From NCBI GenBank assembly GCA_022813625.1, contig JAKLMB010000010.1, positions 372,001 to 436,000 of the forward strand: a stretch of DNA of 64,000 nt. The letters run 5' to 3'. Within the stretch, counting starts at the first letter, position 1. Each line of letters opens with the position of its first letter. Positions 45,217 through 58,185 of the stretch are shown one piece after another. The DNA is from Aaosphaeria pasadenensis. Its lineage: Eukaryota > Ascomycota > Dothideomycetes > Pleosporales. The notes under the pieces were generated by a model. The model ran no database searches and was not told the origin of the DNA. It saw only the letters and a list, made by a program, of their open reading frames with translations. The translations under genes were made by a program, and so were the position numbers.

Positions 45217-47049
45217 ATGGCAGGTTTGCCTCCCCGACCGCCAACCGGTCTCCCGCCTCTGGCTCCTGGCTGGACCGAGCATAAAGCGCCCTCAGGTAGT
45301 TTCTACCATTCCCCATTGATGCCATAGCTGCTAATATCTCGTGCAGGACATTTATATTACTACAATAAAGAAACCAAAAAGTCCACATATACGCGCCCTG
45401 TATCGGAAGCTTATGGCCATCAAACAATACCTACCGCATCTGCGCAGCACGCCTCGATTACAGGCTCTACCAGCGACCTATTCCATCCCTTGACCGCTCA
45501 AGCCCAGACACCTTCGCAGACACCTTCGAATTATCAGCCCCAATTCTATCTTTATGGAGGACCAGTGGAACAAAAACCAAAACGTGGATGGCAGCATGCG
45601 CCTGCAGATCAGCAAAGAGGAGGCCATCGAGGAGGACATAGAGGGGACCATCGCAGCTTTCCCGACCGGCGGCGGCAGCAGGAGGATCGCCCGAAGCATC
45701 GTCACGATATTCCCAATTGCGCACCGTGGGTTCTAGTCAAGACTAAACTAGGTCGGCGCTTCGTTTGGAACAAAGAAACCAACGAGAGCTTTTGGAAGTT
45801 TCCTCCAGATGTGATGAAAGGGGTGGTGGAGTTTGATCGTAAAGAACGAGAAAAACGAGAGAGGAGGGAGCGAGGAGAGCCCAGCGATGATGAAGATGAT
45901 GCTGCCATGGCTGAGGTCGAGGCGGAACTAGCTGCTGCGGAGCAGGAGATCGAAGAGGCGGAAGTGGTTTCCGTGGAAGGAGACGAGGGGATGGAAAATG
46001 AAGAGGAATACGAGGAAGTCGAGGTCACCGATGATGAGGGTGGGGATGGTTTTCATACGGAGCAACCTTCCAAACGCCAGCGAACAGAGGAACCCACCGA
46101 AGACCCAGGCATGGAAATGGGCGAGGATGATATGGCTTGGCAACTGGCCCAGATGGAAGAGATGGAAGCAATGGCCGAGGGATACGGCGATGAGGACGAG
46201 GAAGAAGGCCTACCATTGACCGAAGAAGATTGCAAAGCACTCTTCAAGGAACTATTGGATGACTTGCAGATCAATCCGTATACACCGTGGGACAAGATTC
46301 TCGATGGTGGTGCACTCTTTGACGATGACCGCTACAAGGCTTTGCCGAACATGAAAGCCCGCAAGGAATGTTTCGACGAATGGGCCCGTGAAAAGGCGCA
46401 ATTTCTCAAGGAGCAAAAGGCGAAACAGCAAAAGCTTGACCCGAAGATACCATACCTCGCATTCCTACACGCGCATGCAACACCCAAGCTATACTGGCCA
46501 GAATTCCGCCGAAAATTTAAAAAGGAGCCAGAAATGAAGGACACAAAACTGCCAGATAAGGACAAGGAGAAACTGTATCGAGATCACATCAAGAGACTGG
46601 CACTGAAACCGTCGGATCTCAAGTCAGACCTCTCTGCTCTTCTCAAAGCACAGTCTCTTGCATCTCTGAACCGAGACACCACCATTGACACCCTTCCTCA
46701 ATCAATCTTGACGGACCTCCGCTTCATCTCACTGCCTGGGTCAACTCGGGATTCTCTGGTTAAAACCTACATCTCTACATTACCCGCAGCGCCAGAAGGT
46801 GCCGCTGCTTCCGCCGAAGAGGAGGCCGAGGCTGCTAAGAAACGTGCCGAGCGGCAGAGGAGAGAAAAGGCCCTCGCAGACCGGGAGTCACGGGTACGCG
46901 AAGAGAAGAGAAAGGCAGAGCGAGAAGCTGCCTATGGGAAACATCGACTGCGTGAGGAAGAAGACGAGATTCAGCGCGCGATGAAAGTTGGCAAGGAGGG
47001 CTTGAGAGCGCAGCTAGGTGAATACCCCGGTCAGAATAATGACCCTTAG
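45217..47049 (+). CDS. WW/FF-domain protein, probable pre-mRNA splicing factor (Urn1/TCERG1-like)
   Basis: Exons 45217-45295 and 45347-47049 give 593 residues. Residues ~14-45 form a WW domain (APGWTEHKAPSGHLYYYNKE followed by STYTRP). A second WW-like segment is at ~153-184 (PWVLVKTKLGRRFVWNKETN then SFWKFPP). A long acidic Glu-rich stretch (190-320) follows. Residues ~322-374 form an FF domain: CKALFKELLDDLQINPYTPW...ARKECFDEWAREK. A further helical region contains PYLAFLHAHATPKLYWPEFRRKF and DKEKLYRDHIKRL. The C-terminus is a charged coiled coil (EEEAEAAKKRAERQRREKAL) and ends near a DUF-like IQRAMKVGKEGLRAQLG. Yeast Urn1, with one WW and one FF domain, associates with spliceosomal complexes; a role in splicing or transcription coupling is inferred. 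Confidence 0.85.
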
Positions 47050-47382
47050 AATATCCGTACTCGTAGTATACCGACCCGTACTATATATGTTTGCACGTAA
47101 GCTGTCAAACAAAATCAGTGTCTTCTTTATACTTCACGTGTGCATTGCGTACTGTGTATATTTACCGCTGTAAGCACGTGCCATGTTTTGTACGATGTCA
47201 GAAAAGGGATAGCCACGATAAAAACTCAAAGTCGCAGTTAAGTGATACGTATTGAAATCATTGCTTGAGTCATTACAATAGAAGGATAGGTTGGTATTAG
47301 TTACTAAGTTTCTAGAAAAGGATCCAACGTGACATCAATGAACCGTCATAAACCCCCTTCACACGCACTCTCACTCTCCACC
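47050..47382. other. Convergent intergenic region
   Basis: 3' ends of the WW/FF and glucanase genes. AT-rich, with CACGTGTG/CACGTGCC words near 47135 and 47178. No gene seen. Confidence 0.5.
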
Positions 47383-50186
47383 TCATAGCAACATCGCAAA
47401 CACGACAGCCAGAGCACCGACGGCGACACCGCTAGCCTTGAGGCTCGACGCCGCACCTGTGAACTCGGGAGTCAAGTATCCCGTCTTGGTCGCCACCGGC
47501 TTTCCAGTGCCAGTACCATACGAGATGGTAACGTTGGCGCCGTAGTAGTTTCCAGGGGTAGGGGTGTGCACGACAGGGACCACGACCTCGGGGGTGTGGG
47601 CGGGCTTGCTGTACACGGGCTTCACACCGCTGGAGACGGGCTTCTCGGCCTCGGGGACGGAGTGGTAGGGGTAGACGGGCTGAGGAGCGGCGGAAGATGG
47701 GTAGGAGGCGTGCTTCTCGGACGCGGGGACCGTGACGTAGGAGATGGTGAGGATCTTGGTGGCGATGATGGTGGAGGTGGAGGGCTTCTGCTCGTGGTTG
47801 TTGTAGCCGGGAGGGTAGACCTTGGGCGTGCCGTATGCGATGACGGAGGTCGAGGCCTCCTCGTACACGGTGCGAGTCTGGGTCACTGGGACTGTGACCT
47901 TCACGGTTGTGGGCTTGTCGCCGCAGCCGTAGCCGCAGTACTTCTCAGTCACAGTGAAGCCTGGAGGGCAGGGTTCGGTCTCCTTGCTTGGCTTGCTTGG
48001 GACGGAGGTGGTGGGGTAGGACTCGTAGGTCACGGTGTGGGTGGTCTTGATGGTCGTGTAGCCAGTTGGGCAGACGTCGACGTACTCAGTCGTGTAGGTC
48101 GTAGTAACGTACTCTGATGGCTTCGAGGATTGCGGGTACGCGGGCTTAGGGGTGGGGTAGGCATCGTGGTCTGCCACAGGCTTGGAGGAGACGGGGTATC
48201 CTGGGTAGTGCACGCTGGACGATGGGTAGGTGCCCTGTTGAGGCTTCGACGAGACAGGGTAGGCACCGTACTTCACGCTGGATGAAGACGCAGGGTAAAC
48301 TCCGTATCCGGTGCTGGACGATGAAGGGTACTCTCCGTAATGTACGCTGGATGAAGAAGGATACTCTCCGTAGTGCACGCTAGACGACGACACAGGGTAA
48401 CCTCCGTAGTGCACGCTGGATGATGACGAAGGGTAAACTCCATAGCTCGAGCTAGATGAAGGATAATCCTCAGGGTGGGCGCTAGAAGAGGATGGATAAG
48501 ATCCATAGCTCAAGCTGGACGAAGGATAGGATCCGTAGATATCAGTCGATGTAGAAATGTCATAGCCATAGCTGGATGAGCTGGAGCTTCCAGTTGGGTA
48601 TACGTTGCTGGAAGAAGATGACAAAGTTGGGTAAACGGAACTGCTTGTGTCGGTCACGACGCTGGAAGTTGGGTAGACAGAGCTGCTCGTATCGGTCACG
48701 ATGGTAGAGGTAGGATACACAGAGCTGCTTGTATCGGTGACGACGGTCGAGGTAGGGTAGATAGAGCTGCTCGAGTCGGAAGAGGACGAGGAGCTGACGA
48801 CTGACGATGAGGAAGAGGAGCTGATGACCGAAGACGAAGCCGACGAGCTGACGACCGAAGACGAAGACGACGAGCTGACGGCCGACGACGAAGAAGACGA
48901 GGTGATGACTGACGATGAAGAAGATGACGTTGTCGAGACTACCGAGGAAGACGACGAAGAGCTTGAGCTGCTCACAACCGAAGAAGAGGAGGAGCTTGAA
49001 ACCACAGTGGAGCTGCTGATGACGGAAGAGGAGCTCGATACGGTCACAGGCGTCTTATAGGTCTTAAAAGAGCTGATCAACCAGTATGCTTGTCGGAAAG
49101 CAGCAGGGTTTTCAGCAACGAACTTCTTGCACGAGTCCATTGAGCTGAGACCAGAGTATCTCGGGCAACCAGAATCACCTATGCCGTGTTAGTGGAATTG
49201 GGGCTCAACACAGTACACAAAGACTTACCATAGACGTTGCCGGCCCAGTCACCGCAGAAGGTTGTGTCGAAGATGAAGCGGTGCTCCTGGAACTTCTTGT
49301 CGATATCGCAAGCGCCCTGGAAGTTGGCGTTGGGGATGCCGAATTCAGCAGTGTCCGGCTTCTCCGCAGTGATGCTGGCAGGGATGCGGTTACGGGGGAA
49401 GAACCACATCTTGATGGACTGGCCGGTCCATTCCATGGCGTAGACACCACCGCCATTCGCGTTGAATCCGGTTCCGTAGGTGTTTGCCTCTACGGCATTG
49501 ACGTCGCAGCCGGACGGTCCATTAGTGTCAAGAGCACAGTCGTACAGTTGCTGTGCACCAGTTTGGCCCTGTCCATTGGTCTACTAATGTCAGAGTAAAG
49601 TCAAGCATGATAGCGTATACCACGTTACTCACCTTGCAATTAGTATCAGTGTGCAGCACCATCTTGTTGGCGTTGTTGGCGTTGACGCCTTCGATGATAT
49701 CAATCTCTCCGTTCTTGGGCCATTCGCCAGATCCCAAGGACCAGAATGCTGGCCAGGTACCACAGATGCCACCGGGCATGTGCTTAATATCAACAACAAA
49801 CAAACCCTTGCTGTAGTTCTTCTTGGTCTCAATACGCACACTGCTGCGTCCGGTTGGACCGCGGTAGTTCAGTGGCGTTGTGAAGTCAACACCGAGGTAG
49901 GTATCAACACCGATGGTCCTTGTGAGTTGTGTGTTGCGGGCCGTATCTCGGTCAAGATATCTAGAAATTGTCAGCGATGTGTTTCATGGTAGGTGAAAGA
50001 TGTATATGGACCGTGGACATACCTCACGAAGCCATTAGTCGGATCCTTTTCATCGAAAAAGTTGAAGCCATTGAGGAAATCAGATCCCTGGTAACGGTCC
50101 TCAAGGTCATATTTGGTAGCTACAGTGGTAGTTGAAAGAGCGGACAGGACAGCGCCGACGCCCAGAAAGAATGATGAGGACGGCAT
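47383..50186 (-). CDS. GPI-anchored GH16 endo-beta-1,3(4)-glucanase
   Basis: Minus-strand exons 50186-50023, 49960-49633, 49580-49229 and 49178-47383 give 879 residues. A signal peptide (MPSSSFFLGVGAVLSALS, cleaved near residue 23) is followed by a GH16 domain: KYDLEDRYQGSDFLNGFNFF, the catalytic motif GEIDIIEGV (nucleophile Glu 140, acid/base Glu 145), HTDTNCK, GCDVNAVEANTYGTGFNANG, VYAMEWT and FFPRNRIP. Such enzymes cut beta-1,3 or mixed 1,3/1,4 glucans of the cell wall. From residue ~300 on, a Ser/Thr/Pro/Tyr-rich stalk carries several tandem repeat types (SSSVHYGEYPSSS and VVTDTSSSVYPTS), presumably heavily O-glycosylated. The end FTGAASSLKASGVAVGALAV plus a hydrophobic tail is a GPI-anchor signal. 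Likely placed in plasma membrane or wall. Confidence 0.93.
48177..48790 (-). repeat. Tandem-repeat stalk of the GH16 protein
   Basis: Two coding repeat families are visible: about ten copies of an S(S)nxHYGxYPxSS-type unit (48177-48500) and three to four copies of a TSSSVYPTSxVVTD unit (~48620-48770). The copies are similar at nucleotide level and may vary in number between strains. Confidence 0.8.
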
Positions 50187-52058
50187 GCTGGATTAGTATT
50201 ATTAATGAGCGATTATATAACAAGAAAAGCGAATGGACGTAGAGAAATCTACAAAGACGTGAACAAACTTGTGCCCGTTGTTGAAGCTGTCAGGCGAGAT
50301 GGGTACGCTGCACCTTTAAGGTTGTCTGCTGCCCCCTTGACCCCAGGCTCGATTGAGTCTTTGACTCTGATGCGTTCCTGACTAGATGGAAGCCATACTC
50401 TCAGATGTGAAAGCCTACGGTGAGAAAAGTGGATCCATTGGCCCTGTACTGGGCTCTAGGTGTGCCACTTGGGCAACGCCAAAGCCATGAATGCAGGTAC
50501 AATTACCAAAATGTCCAAGTCTACCAGGTCTAGCAGTCATGAGGCAATTCAGCTGGTGGTGTCTTAGACAGGAGTGGCTAGACGGATCGCTTCCCTACCG
50601 AGATGTGAATGCACTATACCTCTTGCATTGACAACTTGGCGATGGCGTATGGATTTCCAGTAGGGAAAGGCCCTGGGCGCCTGGATCTAAGACTATCAAA
50701 AACAAAAGTGTTAATTAGAGGCTGACAGTAGCCTTGCTGTGGTTGTGGTAATAATGCCGGCGCGTAAGTGTAGACGATGTTCCGCCCAAATGTGGCGGCA
50801 CACACTTAGTCAGGGGTAATTGGTCTGGACCAGCCAGCCTAACCTGTCAACGATGTATGTAGTATGACACCTCACTGAAAAACAGCCCATGGGAAGACAA
50901 TTTTTTAGTCCTTACAATGCACACACGATACTTTGTGTCAAGTGCACACCGAATGCGCATATATGGCAGCAAGCACACGAGGTCTTGAAGGGGCAGTGGA
51001 GAAAGCATATGGAGATCTGCAGGGTGATAAGTGGTTGTGGAGAAGTCTTAACACGATCTCGGACGAACCATAACAATCGAGCAAGCTACCGAGACTCTAG
51101 AGAAATTGCAATTCACCGGAAATCCTTCATGCGATTTTGAGGCACGATGGATCACTTTGCAGTTTACACATGCTTTAGATGCAATCCCTTATCTGCACAC
51201 TAATTTGACTACATCCTACGCCCCTCTTCGACACTGTGATATTTGCCGTGAGAGTGCGTGGTTTTACAGTGGTAAACTATTGGTAGGAAGAGTATGTCCT
51301 GTGCAGCACATCATGTCTAGAATGATTCGGTCCTCAAAAATTTGAGCCCAGGAGGTATGCGCTGATCACGATGGGTGACATTTTCGTGGCATTCGTGGCT
51401 ACCTGGAGAACACTTTAGACGACGTTCCATCACCAATCAATTCTACATCAGGTTAGGCCTCGCCTACGCCGTCTACCTCTGGACCACGCCTACAGCACGC
51501 GGCTTGCGCATCCTGACTCAAGCCGATGAGCTTATTTATATCATTCTCTGAGATAGCAAAGCAAAGCCATGTTAATTACTCGCTATGCCCCGGCCCCCCA
51601 GGCTCCAGTGCTGAGATGATCTCTATTTGACCCTGGTGTCTCCTCTCTTCACAATAGTTATAGTAGCAGCAGAAACAGATGCATCTGAATAGAACCCAAG
51701 CGCTTCACACTTCTTCTAACCATCTTGAAGAGCATCTAGCTGTTTTAGATGCATGAGACAAATGCAGAAGGTGGGGGCCAAAATGCCCAATCTGACCGCC
51801 AAGGTTTTCCTGTCGTACATCTTCGAGAGCAACATATACTCAGCCTGGTTACAGACATTGATACCATGCTTTATACCTCTCATTTTACAGTTCATTGCAC
51901 TTTGACACGTCCTGCCAGCTATTGAGGGATATTTTCCTTGCTCAACATAGATCCCTTTAGCAGCATCATTACTAAAAAAATGCCCGTACAACGCGAGCTT
52001 TGAGACAATCATATAGATCCAGCCCTCGCAAAAGAAAAGAAGGTAGTACGGGATCAGC
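50187..52058. other. Intergenic region before the NLR-like gene
   Basis: 1.87 kb without a supportable gene; short open frames only. The last ~350 bases before 52059 overlap a minus-strand open frame that continues as an antisense shadow into the NLR-like gene. Probably promoter sequence of both flanking divergent genes. Confidence 0.45.
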
Positions 52059-55000
52059 ATGGCTGGCAACAATATCAACATACCCGAATTTAGCACCGAC
52101 AAAGACCTGGATGAAGTATGGGTCGGTGTTCTAGCGAAGTACGAAGAAATCACCAAGCAGACACTGGACCCTCGAACAACCTTTGAAAGCTTCCAAAATG
52201 CAATCAACCAGAATCTGAGCAACGCAGCATCGAAGAGGAAGACGAACGCACGTAGGGTCTTGAGTAATATCGGCCAATGCTTGCAGAGACTAGGGGACAT
52301 CATTGCGCAAGGAGCAAGTGCGGCCTTCGCTCCTAGCTGCCAATGTTGGAATGCAATAACTCTGGTTCTCACATCCGCACAAGCATACAGTGACGTCTTT
52401 GATGGATTCATTACCCTTATGGAACGCTGTGTGGCATTTATGACCAGGCTGAACATTTTCCTAGACCAGGAGCGTGGCCAAGTGGAGTCGTTCCTACCCA
52501 AACCGATCCGACAGCGGGCTTACGCCATTCTTTCCCATTTCCTCCAGGTCTTGCAAACATCGTACATACTTACTACCAGCAAGAGGGAGAAGTTCAAATT
52601 GGTCTTGGGTATTGTCTGCTTTAGTGGTGACGCAGGCGTCAAGGAGTCATTGGAAACGCTGGAGGGGCACATCCAAGAATTCACAAACACCGAAATCGAC
52701 CAGATCCTTGTAGACGTGAAAGGACTCGCTCGATTTCTGCAAGGCTCAGACGAAGAGAGGAAGCAGAACCATGATGAGATACGAGCCCACCTTGAGCATC
52801 TCGACGGCATCAGTGAGGAGACCCTAGATATCACGCAGCAGATGAAGATTACGTTGGACAGCCATATAACGCAGGAGAATGCCAAGAAGAACTTGGAGAC
52901 CATTCGTTCGACGTTTGATCTTCCCAAGACGAGTGACCCTTGGGTGAGGCGTCATGACTATCTCTCAAGAATCCGAGTAAAAGAGAGTGGCAACTGGCTT
53001 CACAAAGAAGAGCTTGGTTTCGCTCAATGGATCGACATTCACAACTCAACAACGAAAATTTTTACTCTTGAAGGTAGCCCGGAAAGCGGGAAGACCTATC
53101 TTTCCAATTTTGTCATTTCGTCTGTTTTCGAGAAGTATCCCGCCAGTGACGATTCGGATCAAGTTCATGTTGCGTACTACTATTTCGGCGACGAAGGTGA
53201 TGAGATTGGCAAAAACGAGTCTATTGACAAATGCTTGGACTCCATCGTGTACCAAATCGCGTGCACCAACGTGGCATATGCCGAGCTCGTAGCTAAGATA
53301 TGTAGGCAACAGGGAACTGCGGTTCGGGATGCCGACAGATGGGGGACTCTTATCACGCAATTACGACATGCTTTATCAGGCACGTACTTCATTTGCATAG
53401 ACGGCTATAATGGCTACGACTCTTCTGGTGTCGCGGGGGCAACCCTCAAAGCGATTGCTAAGGACGCGATTCCCGAGGAAAAGGCCTCCGAAGGCATATC
53501 TTTCCGTTTCTTCCTGTCGGGTACGCCTGACGGTGTTGCAATTATCCCCCAGAATAATTCTGTTCGGCGTCTCGTACTAGGGCGAGCGAGTAACGAGGAT
53601 GATGAAGATGACGAAGATGTCGAAGTTGCCACTTCAACATCTCCATATGTCAACTCTAGCGATCTTGAGGCTGTGGCGCGAGCAAAGGTCGACGATTTGG
53701 CTCAGAAGAGACCTGACCTCAAGTCATTCATGACTGAAGAGAACTTTAAGAAGCTCCTCGCCAGTGTGCGCGGTCATTTCGGACATTTGGAAGCAAAGTT
53801 GACCCAGATCAACGCGTGCGACACCGAGCAGAAGCTTCAAGCTGTCATCGATAGCGCGGGCTATGATGTCAACAAGAGCGTCCGAGATTCAATTGAGGCC
53901 TTCAACAGTTCGTTGAGCGCAGCGCAGATCCAGCAGGTTAACGAGCTACTCGTTTGGATCGTAGGTGGACAGACTGCGGTTTCGATTGACTTGCTTCAGA
54001 GTGCTCTTTATCTTTCCTTTCAACGCAATTTCATGTTGCGAGATCTAGTCGCGACCACGTTCTCTGGCCTCCTGACGTTCAACAACAATGACATGGTAAA
54101 GCTTAAGTCCAAACAACTTCTTCAAGTCCTATCCGAGAACGGTCAACGCCTCGTTCAAACAAACGCACTCGGCCTACCCGCAAACAATCTGGGTCAGGAT
54201 CATCTCCACCATTCGGAAATCGAACTTTGTCGCCGCTTCATTAGAAACGCCTGTGGGCAGGTGGACTATGATAGGTTCAATTTTGAAGCATTCTTCGACG
54301 CTCTCGCTGGGAAGCAGAAAGCATATGTTCACGTTGCCGACCCGGATAATTTGAATGTCACAATCGCGCGTTCGTGCCTAAAAGTCTTGTGTGTGACGCC
54401 AGAGGACAAGAACCTCAAGGCTCTTCGCGAACATTCGGCACTATGGTTCTACGAGTACTTGAATGACTTTGTGCAAAGACTAGATTACTTCGAGCCCGAC
54501 AAAGGTACGCTTCGCGAAATTGGGGAATATCTCGCTGGTGTACTCTACGACGAAGAATCGATTGCGGCGTGGTTTGCCAATCAGGACGACGATTTGAGTT
54601 ATTTCCAGTCAGATTGGATTAAGAAAGAAGACTTCTTGGATGCAACCGTGAAATTTCTCAGGAGCCCTCACGCAAGACAAGGTTATGCACAGAACGAAGA
54701 GAAGAGAAAATGGATCGAAGCAGTAACGTCCAACACGGTCAACAAGTACTCCATTCTTACCCGAGTTGCTAGATATCTAGCGATTAAATGGTTCAACGCT
54801 GAATCTACCATCTACGTCAGCTATTTCTGGGTTCCCTTTCACATAGTGTCAAAGGTAGGTCGTCATCATCATCACCACTGTTTATCTCATATTGATCGTG
54901 TGACAGATAAAAGGTTTGAGCTACAGTGGCAATTATGAGGCGCGCCTAGATGAGCTCGAGGACTTCATTCACTGGGCGGAGGAGCACACCGGCTTGGATA

Positions 55001-56763
55001 TCGGTCAACCTTGCTGGACCGCGCGGGTAGGTGCCATCTATATCACAACTGAAAATTGGCAACAAGCTCTCCTTCCAATACAGGATGCCCAGTCTAAGCT
55101 TCCAGATACTTGGATCCTTCTCAAGAAGCTATCAGTCATCCATCAAAAGTTACAGAATCCCCAATCAGCAATTGACTGCATCCAAAAGTTGAAGGCACTG
55201 CGTGAGACTCTGCTTGAGACGAACAAGGAGTACAGAGGCTTCTACTGGGAAACCTTCCTTCTTCCCGAAGGTACTTTGTACAAGGAGCTAGGAAACTATG
55301 ACGCCGCAGTCGAATGTTTCCTGGCCCTGCTGGATCAGCCTGTGGAAGTTGAATCAAGGATGGGACTCGTACATTCTGAATCTCTCATTTCGTTGTTCGA
55401 GATATGGTACGAACGAAAAGCGTACAAAGAAATGGTCAATCTCCTGCAGGAGATGCGTGACACCGAGAAGGCTGGGAAGCCCCTCACCTATTGGCTTTGG
55501 ATCACTTATCCCAAGGTCCATTTCCACGGAAAGATCATGGTCGCGGCAAGACAAGCAGAGGCCGTCGATCAGGTTTATCAATTCTATGACCAAGCACTGA
55601 AAGGAATGCCCGATTTTGAGACTGATGGAGATTTGCCCAAGAATTGGTTGCTCATGGTCCAGGGACAATTGCGCCACTACCAAGCTGCCCTGACGTTCTA
55701 TGGCCACCATGCCGATGACGCTGAGGATCGGGCGCTAGGACTGTGGGAGACTGCGATTCGAAATCAAAAAGAATATCCCATGACTATCTGGACGGCTAAG
55801 CACATGATCAAACGGCTTGCGGTTGGTATCCTTGATAAGGGGGCCACGTACCTTTCCGATCCGGATCCAGCAAAGATTTTGAACTACACTGGGAGGCTAG
55901 AAGAGCTTGCAAGACTGAGCCGTCCTGTCAATCGCAAGATGCGCCAAACCGCTTCGGACCCTCGCTTTTGTCTGGTAAGACTCCACGTGCTCCGAGGTGA
56001 TATAAAATCAGCAAGACATGAGGCGAAGGTATTGCTCCGTGGGAGTTTCGACAGTTGGCCCGAGGACCCAAATGATTACTCTTTAGAAACGCGGCTTCGA
56101 ATCGTCGCACAGATACTCACTGTATTCAACCTCGACGAAGAAGCCGTTGCCGTCTGGCAGGCAATCAAGCCCCGCGAGTCAACGACCAGCAGCGACACAA
56201 ACAACGAGCCGCCGCCTGATGCTGCCACCCAGCCGGACGAAGCCAACAATACCGAGTCCGGCGCCGCAGCCCCAACAGAATACACCGGCCCGGCCCCCAA
56301 AGCCTACCTCGAAAGCTACCACTGCGATGCCTGCGAAGTGGTCTGGGAGGACATGCTCGACGTCCGCTGGGCATGCAAGAACTGCCTCGACGTGCAGCTC
56401 TGCTCGCCCTGCTACGAGAAGCTCCAGCTCGACGCCCTGCACCCCCTGATCTGCAGCAAAGAGCACGAGTTCCTGCACATCCCCAAGTTCGACCACGAGG
56501 CGTGGCAGAGGAGTAGTGCACTTAACGGCATGGTCCTCGTCGTTGGAGGGAAGGCCGTCGCGGGCGAGGAGTGGATCAAAGAATTTAGAGACAAATGGGA
56601 AGTCCAGCAGGAACAGATCGATAATTACAGGTTCGAGGCCGCGAGGGGTAGCAAGGCGGCGACGACGATTCTGAGGTACTACATGAAATGGCGGAAAAAG
56701 AAATCGAAGGACCAGCCCCAGGGTGAGGGTGAAGGCGAGGGCGAGGGCGATGGTGGTAATTAG
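52059..56763 (+). CDS. NLR-like STAND protein: Goodbye-like N-terminus, P-loop NTPase, TPR-like repeats, ZZ zinc finger
   Basis: Exons 52059-54854 and 54907-56763 give 1550 residues. The 52-nt intron contains a CATCATCATCATCA tract and joins SK|IKGLSYSG in phase. Residues ~15-140 (VWVGVLAKYEEITKQTL, FESFQNAI, AFAPSCQCWNAITLVLTSAQ) resemble the Goodbye-type N-terminal domain of fungal STAND/NLR proteins. A Walker A GSPESGKT lies at ~339-346 and a probable Walker B YFICIDGYNGYD at ~443-454, then FRFFLSGTP (sensor-like). An acidic insert EDDEDDEDVE follows. Residues ~930-1380 are alpha-helical repeats of TPR character (WQQALLPIQDAQSKLPDTWI, GNYDAAVECFLALLDQPVEV). A ZZ finger (CDAC...CKNC...LCSPCY) spans ~1405-1450. 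Fungal proteins of this kind are proposed non-self recognition or cell-death signalling receptors; this role is inferred. Confidence 0.85.
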
Positions 56764-58185
56764 GTCTGATTTTGTTGCAATTGTGAATAGAGTCGTAATA
56801 GTAGTTGCTATCCACCACTCTAAGATTCAAGTCCATCGACGACAACCCAGTGAACCCCATCCCCCCTCCCTCCTTCCATCACTCCAAAATAGAAAAATTC
56901 CCCAAACAAGTAACCTCCCCAACGCCACCGTCGAACGCAGAAGGAATCCATAACTCCCCATCTTAATGCTCTGGCGTCAGCTATCGCACAGGGGGGACCA
57001 AGTATGTCCGGTCATACACCAGCCAGGGAACAAGCATGTATCTCCTTTACAAGTAATAATAACGCCTATATTCTGTGTGCTATATGTGTGTGTGCCTGCC
57101 GTGAAGGATCATACACCTTTTCATTTTATTTATAGACGATAAAGGGATGATGGGAGGGATGGGGGAGCGAGCACGCTTCACCGATGTGAGATCTGACTAA
57201 GGAAGCGCTGTTGGCTCGTCCTCCACCACCGCTCGGGGCGGGCGCGTTAGGCGGGTTTGATGGGCTATATTATAACGTGTTATCGGAAAGAGGGGGGGGG
57301 AGTGGGATTGAGATTTATGGGAGTGAGGGGGGAATGGAGGAGAGATGTTGTGGGTTTTCACGGTTTAATTAGGGGTTATCACGGAAGAAGTAAGAATATG
57401 AGATTATGGAGAATAGTGAGTAAGGTGTAGGTGGATAAATAAATTTCTTCTTCTGCTATTTGAGTATTTTTTTATTGACTCTGCAGAATGAAGGGGTGTT
57501 CAGATGTTTGAAAAAGCTAGCTTAGGTATGTAAGTGGAGAGTTGGTAATGTTTGGATGAGTGAGTGATGTGATTGATGAAGTGTGAATATGATGAGATTG
57601 CTGCTAGTTTAAGCTACGTCAACCAGCTCATCGAGAAGAAGGAAGTAAGTCATCAAAAAGATGTGGAATAGTAAAGAACCATCAAAGAGAAAAGAAGAGA
57701 AGAGGATAAGTTGAAGAAGAAACAAACAAGCCAGCAAGCAAAGAAAAAAACCCTCCCAGAACCAACGGCCACACACATAATTCGGGGTATCAGGCGCGCG
57801 TGCGGGACGGAACGTTACGTTTAAGAAACGATTAGCCATTTAGAAGTACAGTAGGAAACCCCCTTTTGCGAAAAAAAGGGACGAGGAACTGTACTTTTTT
57901 GTTGGACCAGAGAAAACACCACCACCACCACCCGCCAAACCAACCGACCAACCCAACCGATTCTACCGACCTAGCCTTCCTGTGGTATGAACGCACACCT
58001 CCCTTTTCACGCCATGATCGCCAATAAAACAGAGTAAGAGATTCTCCCCTCAAATAACCCGATCGAGCGGTATAAACTTCTTGTGTTTCGCTGTATACGA
58101 TGAAATTTTGGACCGAATCAGATGTCTGATGTGACAGATTATGATCGGTAAACTCCAATCATTCATTCGTAGGCAACAGAGATGT
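56764..58185. other. Convergent intergenic region
   Basis: 1.4 kb without a gene. Purine-rich + strand at 57120-57420 and 57600-57760 (AAGAAGAGAAGAGG), a run of nine to ten G near 57291-57300, and an A/C-rich block at 57895-57960. Holds the 3' ends of both convergent genes. Confidence 0.5.

Noticed and set aside
47566..48117. 183-codon Gly/Val/Asp-rich plus-strand open frame
   Set aside because: Antisense of the GPI-glucanase stalk; composition is the mirror of the Ser/Thr/Pro repeats.
51716..52501. 261-codon minus-strand open frame
   Set aside because: Half of it is antisense to the well-supported NLR-like coding sequence and it shows no domain; treated as a shadow.
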